This document shows positions 1-10,781 of a stretch of 64,000 nucleotides of DNA, one piece after another. Position numbers and translations under genes: made by a program. Within the stretch, counting starts at the first letter, position 1. The number at the start of each line of letters is the position of its first letter. Under the pieces are notes generated by a model, which was given only the letters and a program-made list of their open reading frames with translations, searched no databases and was not told the origin of the DNA. The DNA comes from Dipteris shenzhenensis (lineage: Eukaryota; Polypodiophyta; Polypodiopsida; Gleicheniales): NCBI GenBank assembly GCA_047967505.1, contig CM106541.1; one strand, given 5' to 3'.

Positions 1-514
1 TAAGAAGGCTCTCCACAATCAGGAAGCATCACATAGTCTACCCTTGGAACAAACCTATCAAGTGGTCTAGACACTCTAGATGATCTTCTCAAGGGCATTT
101 CAACTTGCTGTCCCACCTACATATCAGCCACATTTGGCTCATCATTTCTACCAATAGTAGATGATCCATCATCTACCCTTGATTGTATACCTATGGGAGT
201 ACTTGGTGGTACCATTTCTTGCACATTTGGTACATAGATAGCTTGCTGTCTATCAACATATGCAGGTGGATTCATGTCCTCGAAAGTGATTCTCCTCATT
301 TCCACATCCCTCATGGGTGCCTTATGCATCTTCTTCTCATTGAAGACTACATCATGGCTGCGTATGATCTTCTTTGCTTCTGGATCCCAGAGACGATAGC
401 CCATCTCTCCACTTTCACCATAACCCAGAAAGATGCATTTGCTAGACTTAGGATCTAGTTTCTTTCGAAGCTCTTTTGGCACATGTGCATATGCCTCACA
501 CCCAAATATATGCA
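1..514 (-). repeat. Second copy of Copia-A integrase/linker segment
   Basis: These bases repeat positions 1662-2172 almost exactly, in the same orientation, with a few substitutions and one 3-bp indel. The match runs from the window edge to about 514, where it stops abruptly at a shared TATATGCA stretch; beyond it the left copy continues into RNase H sequence and the right copy into integrase sequence. The duplicated part encodes the end of the integrase domain (FGCEAYAHVP) and the linker to reverse transcriptase. Most likely it is a junction between two copies of the same element made by template switching or unequal recombination. Confidence 0.9.
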
Positions 515-929
515 CATAACCAGAAGTGGATCTCTTACTATCCACATGCCCTGCATAGTCTGAATCTGTGTACCCAAGTACACGCATGTCTCCTATACCA
601 AAGCAGATGCACATCTCCTTGGTACCCTTCATGTACCTCATGATGCACTTAACTGCCTCCCAATGCCTCTTTCCTGGATTAGGCATATACTAGCCAACAA
701 CTCCCACTACAAATGCAATGTCTAGTCTAGTAGCTATCATAGCATACATAAGACTCCCAACCATTGATGCATAAGGAACCTTGGCCATCATGGCCCTCTC
801 CTCATCTGATTTGGGACTATCTGTATGACTCAATTTCACATATGGAGGCAATGGAGTACTCACTGCCTCCCCCCCTCCATATTGAAACGCTGTAATACTT
901 TTGTAACATACTCCTTTTGTGAAAGCCAA
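117..929 (-). pseudogene. Copia-A RNase H region fused in frame to integrase linker
   Basis: Reading leftwards from 929, this frame gives the copia RT thumb/connection (VPYASMVGSLMYAM, TRLDIAF), a TAG at 690-692, then RNase H starting near 686 (HWEAVKCIMRYMKGT, GYTDSDYAGHVDSKRSTSGYV). The RNase H stops after its first third, and the frame passes directly into integrase C-terminal/linker sequence (HIFGCEAYAHVPKELRKKL). That fusion is not a normal copia domain order; the join is at about 514. The frame is shifted relative to the upstream RT (860-1612), probably by slippage in the seven-C run at 869-875. RNase H would lack its later catalytic residues, so the product cannot be a working polyprotein end. 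Confidence 0.85.
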
Positions 930-1612
930 AGGAGTTTCCTACTCCGATCACGCGCGATGCGCATACCAAGAATATGACCTGCAAGTCCCAAATCCTTCAT
1001 ATCAAAGGCCTCATGCAACTTGGCCTTTAATGCATCTAGCTCATAAGTATTCTTGCTAGCCAATAGCATATCATCCACATATAGTACCAGGATTATCAGG
1101 CTATTATCCTTAGCCCTTTTAGTGTAGAGGCAGTGATCAATTTCACTCCTTCTAAAACCCTGGGACTGAATGAAAGCATCAAACTTTTGATACCATTCTC
1201 TAGGCGCTTGCTTAAGACCATAGAGACTCTTCTTTAGCTTGCAAACTAAATGCTCTTTGCCCTTTTCTTCAAAGCCTTCTGGCTGCACCATGTAAATTTC
1301 CTCATGCAGATCCTCGTGCAAGAAAGCTGTCTTGACATCCAACTGCATAAGCTCCATATCTTATGCTGCCACTAGTCCAAGCATGCATCTAAGTGTGGTC
1401 ATCTTCACAACCGGAGAGAATATCTCGTCAAAGTCCACACCCTTCTCTTGCTTGAACCCTTTAGCGACCAAACGGGCCTTGTACCTAGGCACATCATCAC
1501 CTGTGACCTTCATCTTGTAGACCCATTTACATGGCAATGCTTTCTTTCCATGTGGCAAAGAAACCAAGTCCCAAGTCTTATTCTTCATAAGTGAACTCAT
1601 CTCTGATTGCAT
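860..1612 (-). pseudogene. Copia-A reverse transcriptase (RVT_2)
   Basis: Ty1/copia reverse transcriptase. Visible motifs in order: the entry motif LPCKWVYKMKV near 1530, YKARLVAKGF, the first catalytic Asp in QLDVKTAFLH near 1330, KSLYGLKQAPREWY near 1215, and the catalytic YVDDML near 1075. It lies in the same frame as gag at 3886 and is interrupted only by TAA at 1361-1363 and TAA at 1631-1633. The frame is lost at the C7 run at 869-875, after which RT continues in another frame. Catalytic residues are intact although the coding frame is broken. In the family this domain copies the element RNA to cDNA inside cytoplasmic particles. Confidence 0.92.
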
Positions 1613-1630
1613 AGCATACTCCCACTTGCG

Positions 1631-2947
1631 TTAATCCTCGCACAACATAGCCTCTCTGTAGCAAGAAGGCTCTCCACAATCAGTAAGCATCACATAGTCT
1701 ACCCTTGGAACAAACCTATCAGGTGGTCTAGACACTCTAGATGATCTTCTCAAGGGCATTTCAACTTGCTGTCCCACCTGCATATCAGCCACATTTGGCT
1801 CATCATTTCTACCAATAGATGATCCATCATCTACCCTTGATTGTATACCTGTGGGAGTACTTGGTGGTACCATTTCTTGCACATTTGGTACATAGACAGC
1901 TTGCTGTCTATCAACATATGCAGGTGGATTCATGTCCTGGAAAGTGATTCTCCTCATTTCCACATCCCTCATGGGTGCCTTATGCATCTTCTTCTCATTG
2001 AAGACTACATCATGGCTGCGTATGATCTTCTTTGCTTCTGGATCCCAGAGACGATAGCCCATCTCTCCACTTTCACCATAACCCAGAAAGATGCATTTCC
2101 TAGACTTAGGATCTAGCTTCTTTCGAAGCTCTTTTGGCACATGTGCATATGCCTCACACCCAAATATATGCAAATGAGAGTAAGAGGGCTTCTTGCCACT
2201 CCATGCCTCTTCAAGAATACCACCATCCAAACTCTTACTAGGTGATCTGTTGATCACATGCACTGTAGTCTTCATTGCCTCATCCCAAAAACCATCAGAA
2301 AGACTTGCATTGGAAAGCATGCATTGCAACCTTTCTTGAATGGTACGGTTCATCTTTTCTGCAACTGGATTTTGCTCTGGAGTACGAGTTGATGTGAGCT
2401 CCCTCTTAATCCCACGTGTATCACAGAAATGCTGAAAGTCATGAGAGAGATACTCTCCACCATTGTCAGTCCGTAGGCATCTAAGCCTTCTACCTGACTG
2501 ATTCTCAACCAAGGCTAGCCATTTCTGAAATACCTAGAACACATCACTCTTCCGAGCTATAGTATAAGCCCACACTTTCCTAGTTGCATCATGAATGAAT
2601 GTCACATAGTATTCAGCCCCGCCTAATGACCGTGTAGGCATGGGACCACATACGTCTGAATGCACCAAATCAAGCTTTTCAAACTCTTTCTTTCCCCTTC
2701 TTTTATGGGTTGATTTAGTCTGCTTCCCATAGAGACAATGCTCACAAAATTCAAAATCAGAGAAACTCAAATGCGGTACATAACCCAAACAACATAAGAG
2801 TTTCATCCCATTTTGGCTCATATGGCCCAACCGGCAATGCCATAAAAAAGTGCTTGGCTGCTCGTTTATTGCAACAACATGATCAAATACCCCTGATACA
2901 TGTAAGGGATACAAAGTCCCACACTTGGCACCCCTGGCCAAAAGCAT
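1631..2947 (-). pseudogene. Copia-A integrase with GAG pre-integrase zinc region
   Basis: From 2947 leftwards the frame shows the pre-integrase zinc-binding region (WHCRLGHMS, CEHCLYGKQ), the integrase core start (LVHSDVCGP with the first Asp), TAG at 2534-2536, then LRTDNGGEYLS with the second Asp near 2470. The usual catalytic site appears as PEQNPVAEKMNRT near 2360, where the family has QQNGVAERKNRT, so the Glu is kept. The C-terminal linker ends at TAA 1631-1633. The TAG sits where DVFQVFQKW is expected, so it most simply derives from CAG. Role in the family: insertion of cDNA into the host chromosome. The segment 1662-2172 recurs at 1-514. Confidence 0.92.
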
Positions 2948-2965
2948 AGAGCCCTTCTGAATTTT

Positions 2966-3535
2966 TCAACTCTGAAAGCCAAAAGTGGTGTGAAAACCAG
3001 CATAATCTAGCTGACCCACTGAAATAAGAATCTTGGTCACCTTAGGCACATGTCTCACATGTTTCAAAACAAATGCAAACCCATTTGCAAAAGAAAACTT
3101 TATGTCACCTACTCCCACTATGTCACATGCATAGTCATTTCCAAGATGCACACAACCTGTCTTTCCACTATCATAAGTGGAGAACCATTCCCTATGGGGA
3201 GTAACATGGAATGAAGCACCACAATCCAAAATCCAATCCTGAGAATATGCATCATTTGAAGTGGTAAGCAACTCTGCAGATAAACTAGACATGAAGAGAA
3301 TGTCATTGTCACTATCATGTGTGACTGCATTGATCTCCTCGATCTTCACTTTTCCTTTGTCCTCCCTTGGACTCTCTTCCTTCTGATTTGCACCCCAATT
3401 TGCATTCTTTTTCTTATCCTTTTGCTCTCTTTTCAGCTTGTAGCAATCCTTTTTCATATGGCCCTTCTTGCCACAGTGGTAACACTCAATGTTCCGTGCC
3501 CTAGATTTGCTACGAGACTTCCCTCTTTCTTGGGA
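2966..3535 (-). pseudogene. Copia-A zinc knuckle and aspartic protease
   Basis: The nucleocapsid CCHC knuckle reads CYHCGKKGHMKKDC at about 3490-3450, preceded by a basic R/K/S-rich stretch. It is followed by a lysine-rich linker and the protease active-site region DWILDCGASFHVTPH near 3220. The active site reads D-C-G-A where copia proteases normally have D-S-G-A or D-T-G-A. The domain ends KILISVGQLDYAGF, then TGA at 2966-2968 just before KIQKGS, where the family usually has Trp. The frame is continuous with gag upstream and integrase downstream apart from these stops. Confidence 0.88.
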
Positions 3536-3886
3536 CTACCCCCTGAACTGTGATCTACCCCTTTGCACATTAAAGGCTGCATCCTGCTTGTTGTCATCCA
3601 TAGACTTTCGTCTAATCTCCTCGGCCAACAAGCTACCCACAACATCATCAAATTTCAGTACTCCACCAGGTGCAAAGTTACTGACAGTTGTATGGAAGGT
3701 ATCCCATGAGGATGGCAATGAACATAAGAGAAATATTGCCTTAGTCTCCGCATCAAAATTCATCTTCTGAGCCTGCTAATTTTGAGTAAGCGCATCCCTT
3801 ATTTGTTCTTTCCACAAAGAAAAGTTTGTCCCATCAAACTTTTTAATGCTGAAAAACTCCTTTTCAAACATGGAAGAGGATGCCAT
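3536..3886 (-). pseudogene. Copia-A gag with central deletion
   Basis: The ATG at 3886-3884 starts MASSSMFEKEFFS, followed by the copia gag signature KFDGTNFSLWKEQI and then TAG at 3776-3778. Right after the stop the frame resumes at MNFDAETKAIFLLCSLPSSWDT, which belongs near the end of the gag domain. About 80-90 residues normally lying between these motifs are missing, so the capsid core has been deleted in frame. The end GRSQFRG is followed by TAG at 3536-3538, and the same frame continues into the zinc knuckle. I chose this start because it places the FDGTNF.LWK motif about 15 residues in, as in other copia gags. Confidence 0.85.
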
Positions 3887-5837
3887 GATGCAAATGAAGC
3901 AAAATCCCAAATGCTAGTACCTGCAAAAGAGAAATCACACCAAATACCAGGTGCACCCAAATGTGTATGCCACAATAGAGTGAAATATCACCAAAACTCA
4001 AAGCTCAAAGCATCAAAAGATGCAGCTGACTCAAGTGCATGTACTATGCATCCATATGAGCAAATCTGGCCCAAAAGAAAATGCCAACTGCAATGGCAAT
4101 CCAAAATGCCAATAAGTGCTAAATGGCTCAAGCATAAACATCATCCATGGGCATATGCATCAATAATATCTCATCCAAGAGAGCATAACACTATCAGTGC
4201 ATCACCTGCAATGTGTCAAAGCTGTCCCTCAGCATAAAATAGCATCCATGTGCAAAGCGTCCATAAAAAATAGCATCCCACAAGGCAATCTGGGCCTATT
4301 AGTGCATCCAATAAGGATCGCAATGCATCCAAATGGCCTATAAATCATCCACTGTAACCCAATGCACACCACGAATGAGCACACATGGCTCAAACTGCAA
4401 CCAGAGTGATCTGCATAAGGTATGCTCAAGAAATCATGGTCCTACGGCAATGAACGCTACTGAAAATAGAACTTGAGATGCCTCAAAACATGGGCGCCAT
4501 TGCATAATCGGATCTTAGCAAGAAAATTTGCAAATATCTCTCTTCTGCCGGAACTCCAAAATCCCAACCAATGAGTGAGAAATGGGAGTCAACACTTATC
4601 CACTGCCATGTGGCATAAATCTAAGGTTTCAAAACCTTAGAATGAAAAATGCATAACAGAGAGACGAAATCCAATACACAGAGATCTATAACTCTAAAAA
4701 TACTCCACCGAATCGCGCAAGAACTGAAAGGTAGGGGTCTTTGGGCGTTCGGAATGCAATGGGGTAGAAGGTTTTAGAAACCATGGTCTCAATCATTGGG
4801 TCTAACACATGGACTGAAAAACGTTTTTGGAAACATAACTATTTGTAAACTCCACCGGAGGGCGAATGATGAGCAACATAGAAGTTTTAGGACCTCTTGA
4901 GTCCACCAGAACTAACAGATCTGCAAATGGTTGCCCCAAACTTGAGTTCCAACACCCAGGCAGAAAAACGTAGAAACTGACACAGTGAGTCAGAAATCCA
5001 ATGAAAGATCCCAGATTCAAGAATAAAGGTGTTTCCAAGCTCCTGAAATGAAATGGACACCAAAAGCAAGCAATAGTTGCCTCTACAAGTGAATACAAAG
5101 TCTCTGTCATCGAATGGAACAGGGAAAAGCTTTAAAAAATGACTTTTTCTTTGAAAACACTTAACAGGCTCTCAAAACCACTTCGTAAAACCAAAGTGAC
5201 TTTTCCAAAGGTTCCTCCAAGGTCTCTGCACACTCGGATGCAAGTAAAGTCACCCACAAAGCTTCCCACAGAGCTTCTCCTTCCTCCCACAGAGCTGCTG
5301 AGCTTCCAGGCATTCACGCACGCTCAACTAGATCACCCGGAGAGTGCTCTCAACGGAAGCAAGAACGGAAGAGGGAGAGAGATAAACAAAGAGCCACACA
5401 AGTTTTGGTGGGTGCAGAACACCCTAATCTTCTTTTTCATTCATTTATATATGTGTTTGAGTATTGTACATAACCGGGGTAAAGGCACAGTGACCTTTAA
5501 CCCCCACACATCTGATCAATGAATGAAGAATCCTAATTTGCCCACCGCTTGTTGACCAACTACATTACTCATTTCACACATACCAAATCGGTAAAACGCT
5601 CTTCCCTAAAAAACTCAGGACTAATAACTCACACACTCGTGCACCAAAACCAAATGTCACGTGCCATGACTCATTGCTTCCAATGACATCTGTTGCCTCG
5701 ACTAACCGAACATGGCCATGTCATTTGCTTGTGATTAGCGTTGTCATTTTGCAATTCTTGCTTGTGAAGTCGACAATTGGTTGCTCTGATCAGGAAACGA
5801 GCAATCGGCTCATGACCTCGGACTCAAATTGGCTGCC
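3887..5837 (-). other. Copia-A leader and putative LTR region, no confident gene
   Basis: This 2-kb stretch lies 5' of Copia-A gag. It should contain the leader and 5' LTR, but I could not identify a clean primer site next to an LTR end. A TATA-like run (atttatatatgtg) at about 5444 and the CA-rich tract to 5650 are compatible with an old minus-strand LTR, without proof. Open frames here are short and show no family motifs. Confidence 0.35.
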
Positions 5838-6065
5838 AATCCTACTCCATCAAGGTCGCGACGTGGCTAGAAAACTTGGAAAACCGATTGAAACGGCTTG
5901 CGGTCGTTGTCACGACCTAGAGAATGACCCCACCATTCGCTGCATCGACTGTTAATCCTACTCCATCAAGGTCGCGACGCGACTAAAAAACTTGGAAAAC
6001 CGGATGAAACAACTTGTGGTCATTGTCACGACCTAGAGAATGATCCCCCCATTCGCTGTTTGTCG
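5838..6065. repeat. 116-bp tandem repeat, two copies
   Basis: Copy 1 spans 5838-5953 and copy 2 spans 5954 to about 6065. Both begin with AATCCTACTCCATCAAGG and contain CACGACCTAGAGAATGA. They differ at scattered positions, mainly transitions. The array lies directly upstream of the PES1 promoter region. Confidence 0.9.
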
Positions 6066-6131
6066 CTTTCAAACACCCTGAAGGGCCCTAGGTCTCGTTT
6101 TTTCCCGCCCCCATACCAGGTGACCGAGCTA

Positions 6132-6221
6132 CACGTGGGGCTTGACACGTTTGAGGTGCTTGAGCCTTGGTCTTGGCCTCCCTAGGTCCTTTCCTTAAGA
6201 CCTTTAAAGCTTAAACCCTAA
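6132..6221 (+). promoter_or_regulatory. PES1 upstream motifs: G-box core and telo-box
   Basis: A G-box core CACGTG lies at 6132-6137 and a telo-box AAACCCTAA at 6213-6221, about 170 bp upstream of the PES1 start codon. Telo-boxes are a known common element of plant promoters for ribosomal-protein and ribosome-biogenesis genes, which fits a Pescadillo gene. The link to transcription here is inference from motif and position only. Confidence 0.45.
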
Positions 6222-6392
6222 ACCTATTAACTGTGAAATGCAGCCCCTCTGATGAGTGCCGTTGTTGCAAAATTCTGAGTCCGGCATGCCGCCGTTCAAA
6301 TTTGCAGCAACTGAGACGGTTTGAGAACAATCCAAGCCGCAATCCGAGTTTCAGAAGAGCTTGTAACAGCACGGCTAGTCTTCTGCTTGCCC

Positions 6393-8255
6393 ATGACGAA
6401 GCCCAAGCACTATCGCCCTCCCGGCAAGAAGAAAGAAGGGAATGTCGCTAAGTACACTACCCGTAACAAGGCGCTCAATCGTCTTCAGATCAAGCTTCCC
6501 GAGTTCCGGCGATTGTGTATCCTCAAAGGCATTCATCCTCGCGAGCCTAAGAAGAAGTTTGAGGGGCAGGCTAAGACCTATTATCATGTCAAGGACATTA
6601 ACTTTCTGGCGCACGAGCCATTGTTGGACAGGAGCAGGGAGATCAAGGCCTTTGAAAAGAAGATAAAAAAAGCCATGGCAAAAAAGAATGCGAAGTTAGC
6701 TGCTAGATTGGAGAGGAATAAACCCGGTTATTCTCTCGATCACCTCGTGAGGGAAAGATATCCCTCTTTCATTGATGCTCTCCGTGATCTGGATGATCCT
6801 CTGACGTTGCTGCATCTCTTTGCAACTTTCCCTGCGGAAGCCTCATATAAGATCCCTGTAGAAACTGTGAACGAGTGTCGTAGGTTGAGCCTTGAATGGC
6901 AAGCATACGTAGCGCGAACGCATTCTTTGCGCAGAACTTTCATTTCAGTAAAGGGCATTTATTATCAAGCAGACGTTGCTGGACAGAAAATTACCTGGCT
7001 TACTCCTCACGTTCTGAGTCAAGCTCTTCCTGATGATGTGGATATTCGAGTGATGCTAACTTTTGTTGAGTTCTATCAGACTCTTGTGGGGTTTGTGAAT
7101 TTCAAGCTTTATCATTCTATGGGTTTGAAGTACCCCCCCATTTTGGATCCCCAACTTGAGGCTGAAGCGGCAGAGCTCTACGCTGTGATGAGGGACCTTG
7201 GGAAAGGATCTGAAGTCATCGACAGAGATGATGAACAGGAACAGCATACGGGCAGCAAAGAGATGGATGCAGATAAGGTTGAGAGGAGGCTTGCAGAATC
7301 ACAAGCAAGGCTGGCTTCGCTACAGGAAAGACTTTCAACTATGACAAAAGAGAGTGAGAACGCATTAAGTCAAACAGCCCCAAAACTTTCTAGTACAAGT
7401 GAAACTGTCGAAGAATTGGAAAGGGAAGAAGATGAAGACGAGGATACAAGGCAATGTAGAAGTCTTTTCAAGGACCTGAAATTTTTTCTTGGTCGTGAGG
7501 TTCCTCGAGAATCATTGCTCTTCATCATTCGTGCATTTGGTGGTGTTGCATCGTGGGATGCAGATGGAGCACCTTTCAAAGAAAGCGATGAAGATGTTAC
7601 TCACCAAATCGTAGACAGGCCCACTCAGGGTCACGTCATCCTCTCAAGGGATTACGTACAGCCACAATGGGTGTTTGACTCTGTCAATAATCGCATGTTG
7701 CTGCCTACGCAGGATTATGCCTTGGGTAGGGTGCCCCCACCTCATTTGTCTCCTTTCGTGGATAATGAAAATGAAGGGTACATGCCAGAATATGCGGAGA
7801 CCATAAAACGTCTTCAAGCAGCCTCACAGAAAAGAGTCTTACCCCTCCCAGGTGAAGAGGGTCTAGAAATGGAGGAGGCTCAGAGCTTCCTTGCGACCGT
7901 AGTTGCTCGTCACAATGAAACAAGTGAAAAGGCTGCGAGGGAGAGCCAGGAAGTTCTTATAGAGAAAGCATACAAGGAGGAACTAGAAAGGGAGGTTGCT
8001 GGTATCCCATATTCAAAATCATTGCAGTTGACCTTGGATACCATTGAACAAGTGCAGCAGAGGGAGCTGGAAAACAATGAATTGGCAGGTGAGGGTAATG
8101 AAACCTCCTTAGCTATGGCCCAGATTATGATGCCACGTAAAGCGAGGAAGCTGTATGAAGCAATGCAGATGGGAAGGGCAAAGAAAAGAGCAGGAGTAGA
8201 GCTACTGAAGGAGAGGAAGAGGAAAGCTGGTAAAATAAGAGAGGATACAAAATGA
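6393..8255 (+). CDS. PES1: Pescadillo homologue (PES1/NOP7), ribosome biogenesis factor
   Basis: 620-residue intact single-exon frame. It begins MTKPKHYRPPGKKKEGN, the conserved Pescadillo start; an upstream in-frame extension to 6321 lacks similarity, so I chose the ATG at 6393. Residues 1 to about 280 form the Pescadillo N-terminal domain (LCILKGIHPREPKKK, TYYHVKDINFLAHEPLL, RERYPSFIDALRDLDD, SVKGIYYQADVAGQKITWLTPH, LYHSMGLKYPPILD). Residues about 280-350 are acidic and coiled-coil-like, about 353-440 form a BRCT domain (FFLGREVPRESLLFIIRAFGG, QPQWVFDSVN), and the C-terminus is rich in Lys, Arg and Glu. In the family, PES1 joins BOP1 and WDR12 in the nucleolar PeBoW complex for 60S maturation. 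Length matches plant orthologues. Its base composition and intact frame contrast with the decayed neighbours. A retrocopy cannot be excluded from sequence alone. Confidence 0.97.
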   Translation: MTKPKHYRPPGKKKEGNVAKYTTRNKALNRLQIKLPEFRRLCILKGIHPREPKKKFEGQAKTYYHVKDINFLAHEPLLDRSREIKAFEKKIKKAMAKKNAKLAARLERNKPGYSLDHLVRERYPSFIDALRDLDDPLTLLHLFATFPAEASYKIPVETVNECRRLSLEWQAYVARTHSLRRTFISVKGIYYQADVAGQKITWLTPHVLSQALPDDVDIRVMLTFVEFYQTLVGFVNFKLYHSMGLKYPPILDPQLEAEAAELYAVMRDLGKGSEVIDRDDEQEQHTGSKEMDADKVERRLAESQARLASLQERLSTMTKESENALSQTAPKLSSTSETVEELEREEDEDEDTRQCRSLFKDLKFFLGREVPRESLLFIIRAFGGVASWDADGAPFKESDEDVTHQIVDRPTQGHVILSRDYVQPQWVFDSVNNRMLLPTQDYALGRVPPPHLSPFVDNENEGYMPEYAETIKRLQAASQKRVLPLPGEEGLEMEEAQSFLATVVARHNETSEKAARESQEVLIEKAYKEELEREVAGIPYSKSLQLTLDTIEQVQQRELENNELAGEGNETSLAMAQIMMPRKARKLYEAMQMGRAKKRAGVELLKERKRKAGKIREDTK

Positions 8256-9423
8256 CAGAATTGCAAGATCAAAGACCCTGTGTTGTGAAATCGGTCAATG
8301 TGGGGTAGGTTTTTAGAGGCATGCTGACCTTTAATTGTTTGTAGTCCTTGGCAAAGCTTGTTTTGTGCAGATGCTTCTTCGTTCTCTGAAACTTTAAATT
8401 ATTGTTTAACTCCTCCATCATCGATGGTGTAGTCCTGAAGTTTGACTGGCTTTAGAGCATGGCTCGAATGGCAGCTGAATGAGGTGTACTGGTGAGTGAA
8501 ATATATTTTTAATATCGTGGCATTGGCAGATTTAGAAGTTAACATTATTATCCCATCAACTAGGGCTGGTGACAATTGACTAACAAAGATAAATAACTGC
8601 TCCATAGAAACATCTTTGGATTTGAGGTCATAAAAGTTGGGAGGGTAGAACAATGGACCAAGTCAATTGTGATGTGAGTTTTCAGTGGATGTCTGTTTTC
8701 ATATCAAGATGTTACAACTGTAAACTCTCACAATGACACTCTGATTTTCTATCCCTGCATGATATGTTATAGAATTGTTGAGCTATTATGGACCATGGTG
8801 AATGACACCTACAATAGAAGTGATCATATGTTCGGTTTGGTATAGGGGCACTACTATGAAGAACAGGCCTACGACACAGCAAACTATAAGGAATGTCTAC
8901 ATCTGTTGTTGCACATGATGAGATGATTATGTTATAGTAAATCCTAAACTTCGGCTAAAATGAAGGTTTGGAAGTATTGAAACCCTCCCCCACACGCATG
9001 GGCACAATTTTGGCCAACGGTGTAGCTACAGGTTAGCATTTTGTACTTCTTTTGGCACAATGCTGTTAGAATAACTGATGGAGGAGCACTCCTGCATGCC
9101 TAAGAATCACACAACACATAAATCAAATCTCATGAGGGTTGAAATACTTCGAAACTTTCATTTGTGGTCCAAGTTTGGGATTTGATTTTGCTATAACATA
9201 ATCTCATCATGGGGGCACTATTGTGACACCAGTGAGCAGTTTCACTGTGTTGATTTTGAAATTCTGTGGGTGATCAGTATTGGAGACCTTGAAACTTTAG
9301 ATTTGAATGCGAAAAGAACTTTACCTTTGTTTTGTTGAAGAGCCTTGCAAGATGCTTGTGTTGCCACTGCTAATTATGGGGATCTCACTTTCTCACTCAG
9401 TCTCTCACTCACTCACTGACTCA

Positions 9424-9461
<38 letters not shown>

Positions 9462-10781
9462 TGCATACCATGGCTTCCCCGCTGCATATGTAAACTTCTA
9501 CTAGTTTTTCAAAATGATATGTGCATGGAATGGATCTCTGAGCTGCACTTGCAAACTTCTCTGAGCTGCACTTGCCTTCTCCTTTAGTGCTAGCCTTCGT
9601 CATGGCTGAGTCTGCCCTTCACCTCCGGAGTGCCGACAGAAACTCAGTACGAAGACTTTGTATAAATGAATGCTCAAGTATGTGTGGGTGTGTGGATTTG
9701 TATGTGTGAGAGCATATTTTTATACTATGGTCTACACCCACTGTTGGGCGCTGATGACGTCAGTGGGGATGTCATAGTAGCTAGTCCCTGCTATGCATGA
9801 TGGAGTTTATGGTTTTCAACCTTGTGAGTGACTATCATGAGATTGAAACTGCACTATGTTGTGTTTTTAGAGGATGAGTTTGGGAATGTTCCTGGATTCA
9901 TCTAGGTGTATGCACTTGCAAACTTCCCCTTGTGAAGTTTTCGTCGATGTTGCGGCCTGCTGGTTTTGCGATAATTGTTTCTATCTTAAATGGTGCATTG
10001 CCTTGGGTCTACTTTATAGTTTTGCGATGGGTTTCATGTTGATGATGCTCTGTTGAGATGCACTCTCCTCTTTCTCTCTTGTTCCTCATCATAGGTGCAT
10101 CTCTCTATTAATTCAGAAGCAATTTGTCAAAGCTAGTAGTCTCTCATCTAGCCAAGGGTTGACACGTTATGGTAATTGTGATGGATAATTGTATTCCTTG
10201 TGGGAGCAGATCTCCAATGGGACTGTACAGCAGCCTGGGAGGATGGCATGGCAAACTCCGTTGCTTGTAAGCCTGTTTAAACGGGCAATAAGCTTCTATG
10301 CATTGTTTGTGCATCATGTAGGTGTGTATGCATAGAGCTCATGTTACTTTGCAGTTTTCTCCTGCCCTCTTTCACCTTAAGATACAAGCTCTCATAGGCT
10401 GTCAACTAATCAAAGCCTTATGTTGATGACATTGAAACTGATCTTGAATAGGCCCAGTTATCTGTAACTGAATGGCCTGCCTGACCCAGCGTGTGTTTCC
10501 CACATGTATCTAGTCAGATTTCTGCATCCCTCAAGCCTTGTTAACTGTGCCTGGTGGCTGCGTTCCATAGCTGCTGTTTATTTACCTTGCAAAGTACTGT
10601 GGGTGATCAGGATGTTGGCAAAACTCCTTGCTGTAGCAGCTTTGCCAACCGGCAGCTGAGTTTCGTAAGCGAGTAGCTTGATCAGCTCTTCCTTGAAGCA
10701 GGCTTTGCCATCAGGTATGCCTCTCTGCTGATACAGCATTTCCTTCTCCATTCATGTTGATGGAAAAGCTTGAGGGAGTAA
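8256..10781. other. PES1 3' flank, no supported gene
   Basis: No long open frame or recognisable domain is visible on either strand. The first few hundred bases probably contain the PES1 3' UTR, but I see no canonical AATAAA close to the stop. The segment also holds a CA microsatellite near 9.4 kb. Confidence 0.5.
9388..9460. repeat. CTCA/CA microsatellite
   Basis: An imperfect CTCA repeat (about 9388-9425) passes into an uninterrupted CA run to about 9459. It is simple-sequence DNA, and the short frames across it are artefacts. Confidence 0.9.

Noticed and set aside
5674-5955. 93-codon plus-strand frame with a hydrophobic start
   Set aside because: Its second half is the 116-bp tandem repeat and no family is recognisable; a signal-peptide-like start alone is not enough.
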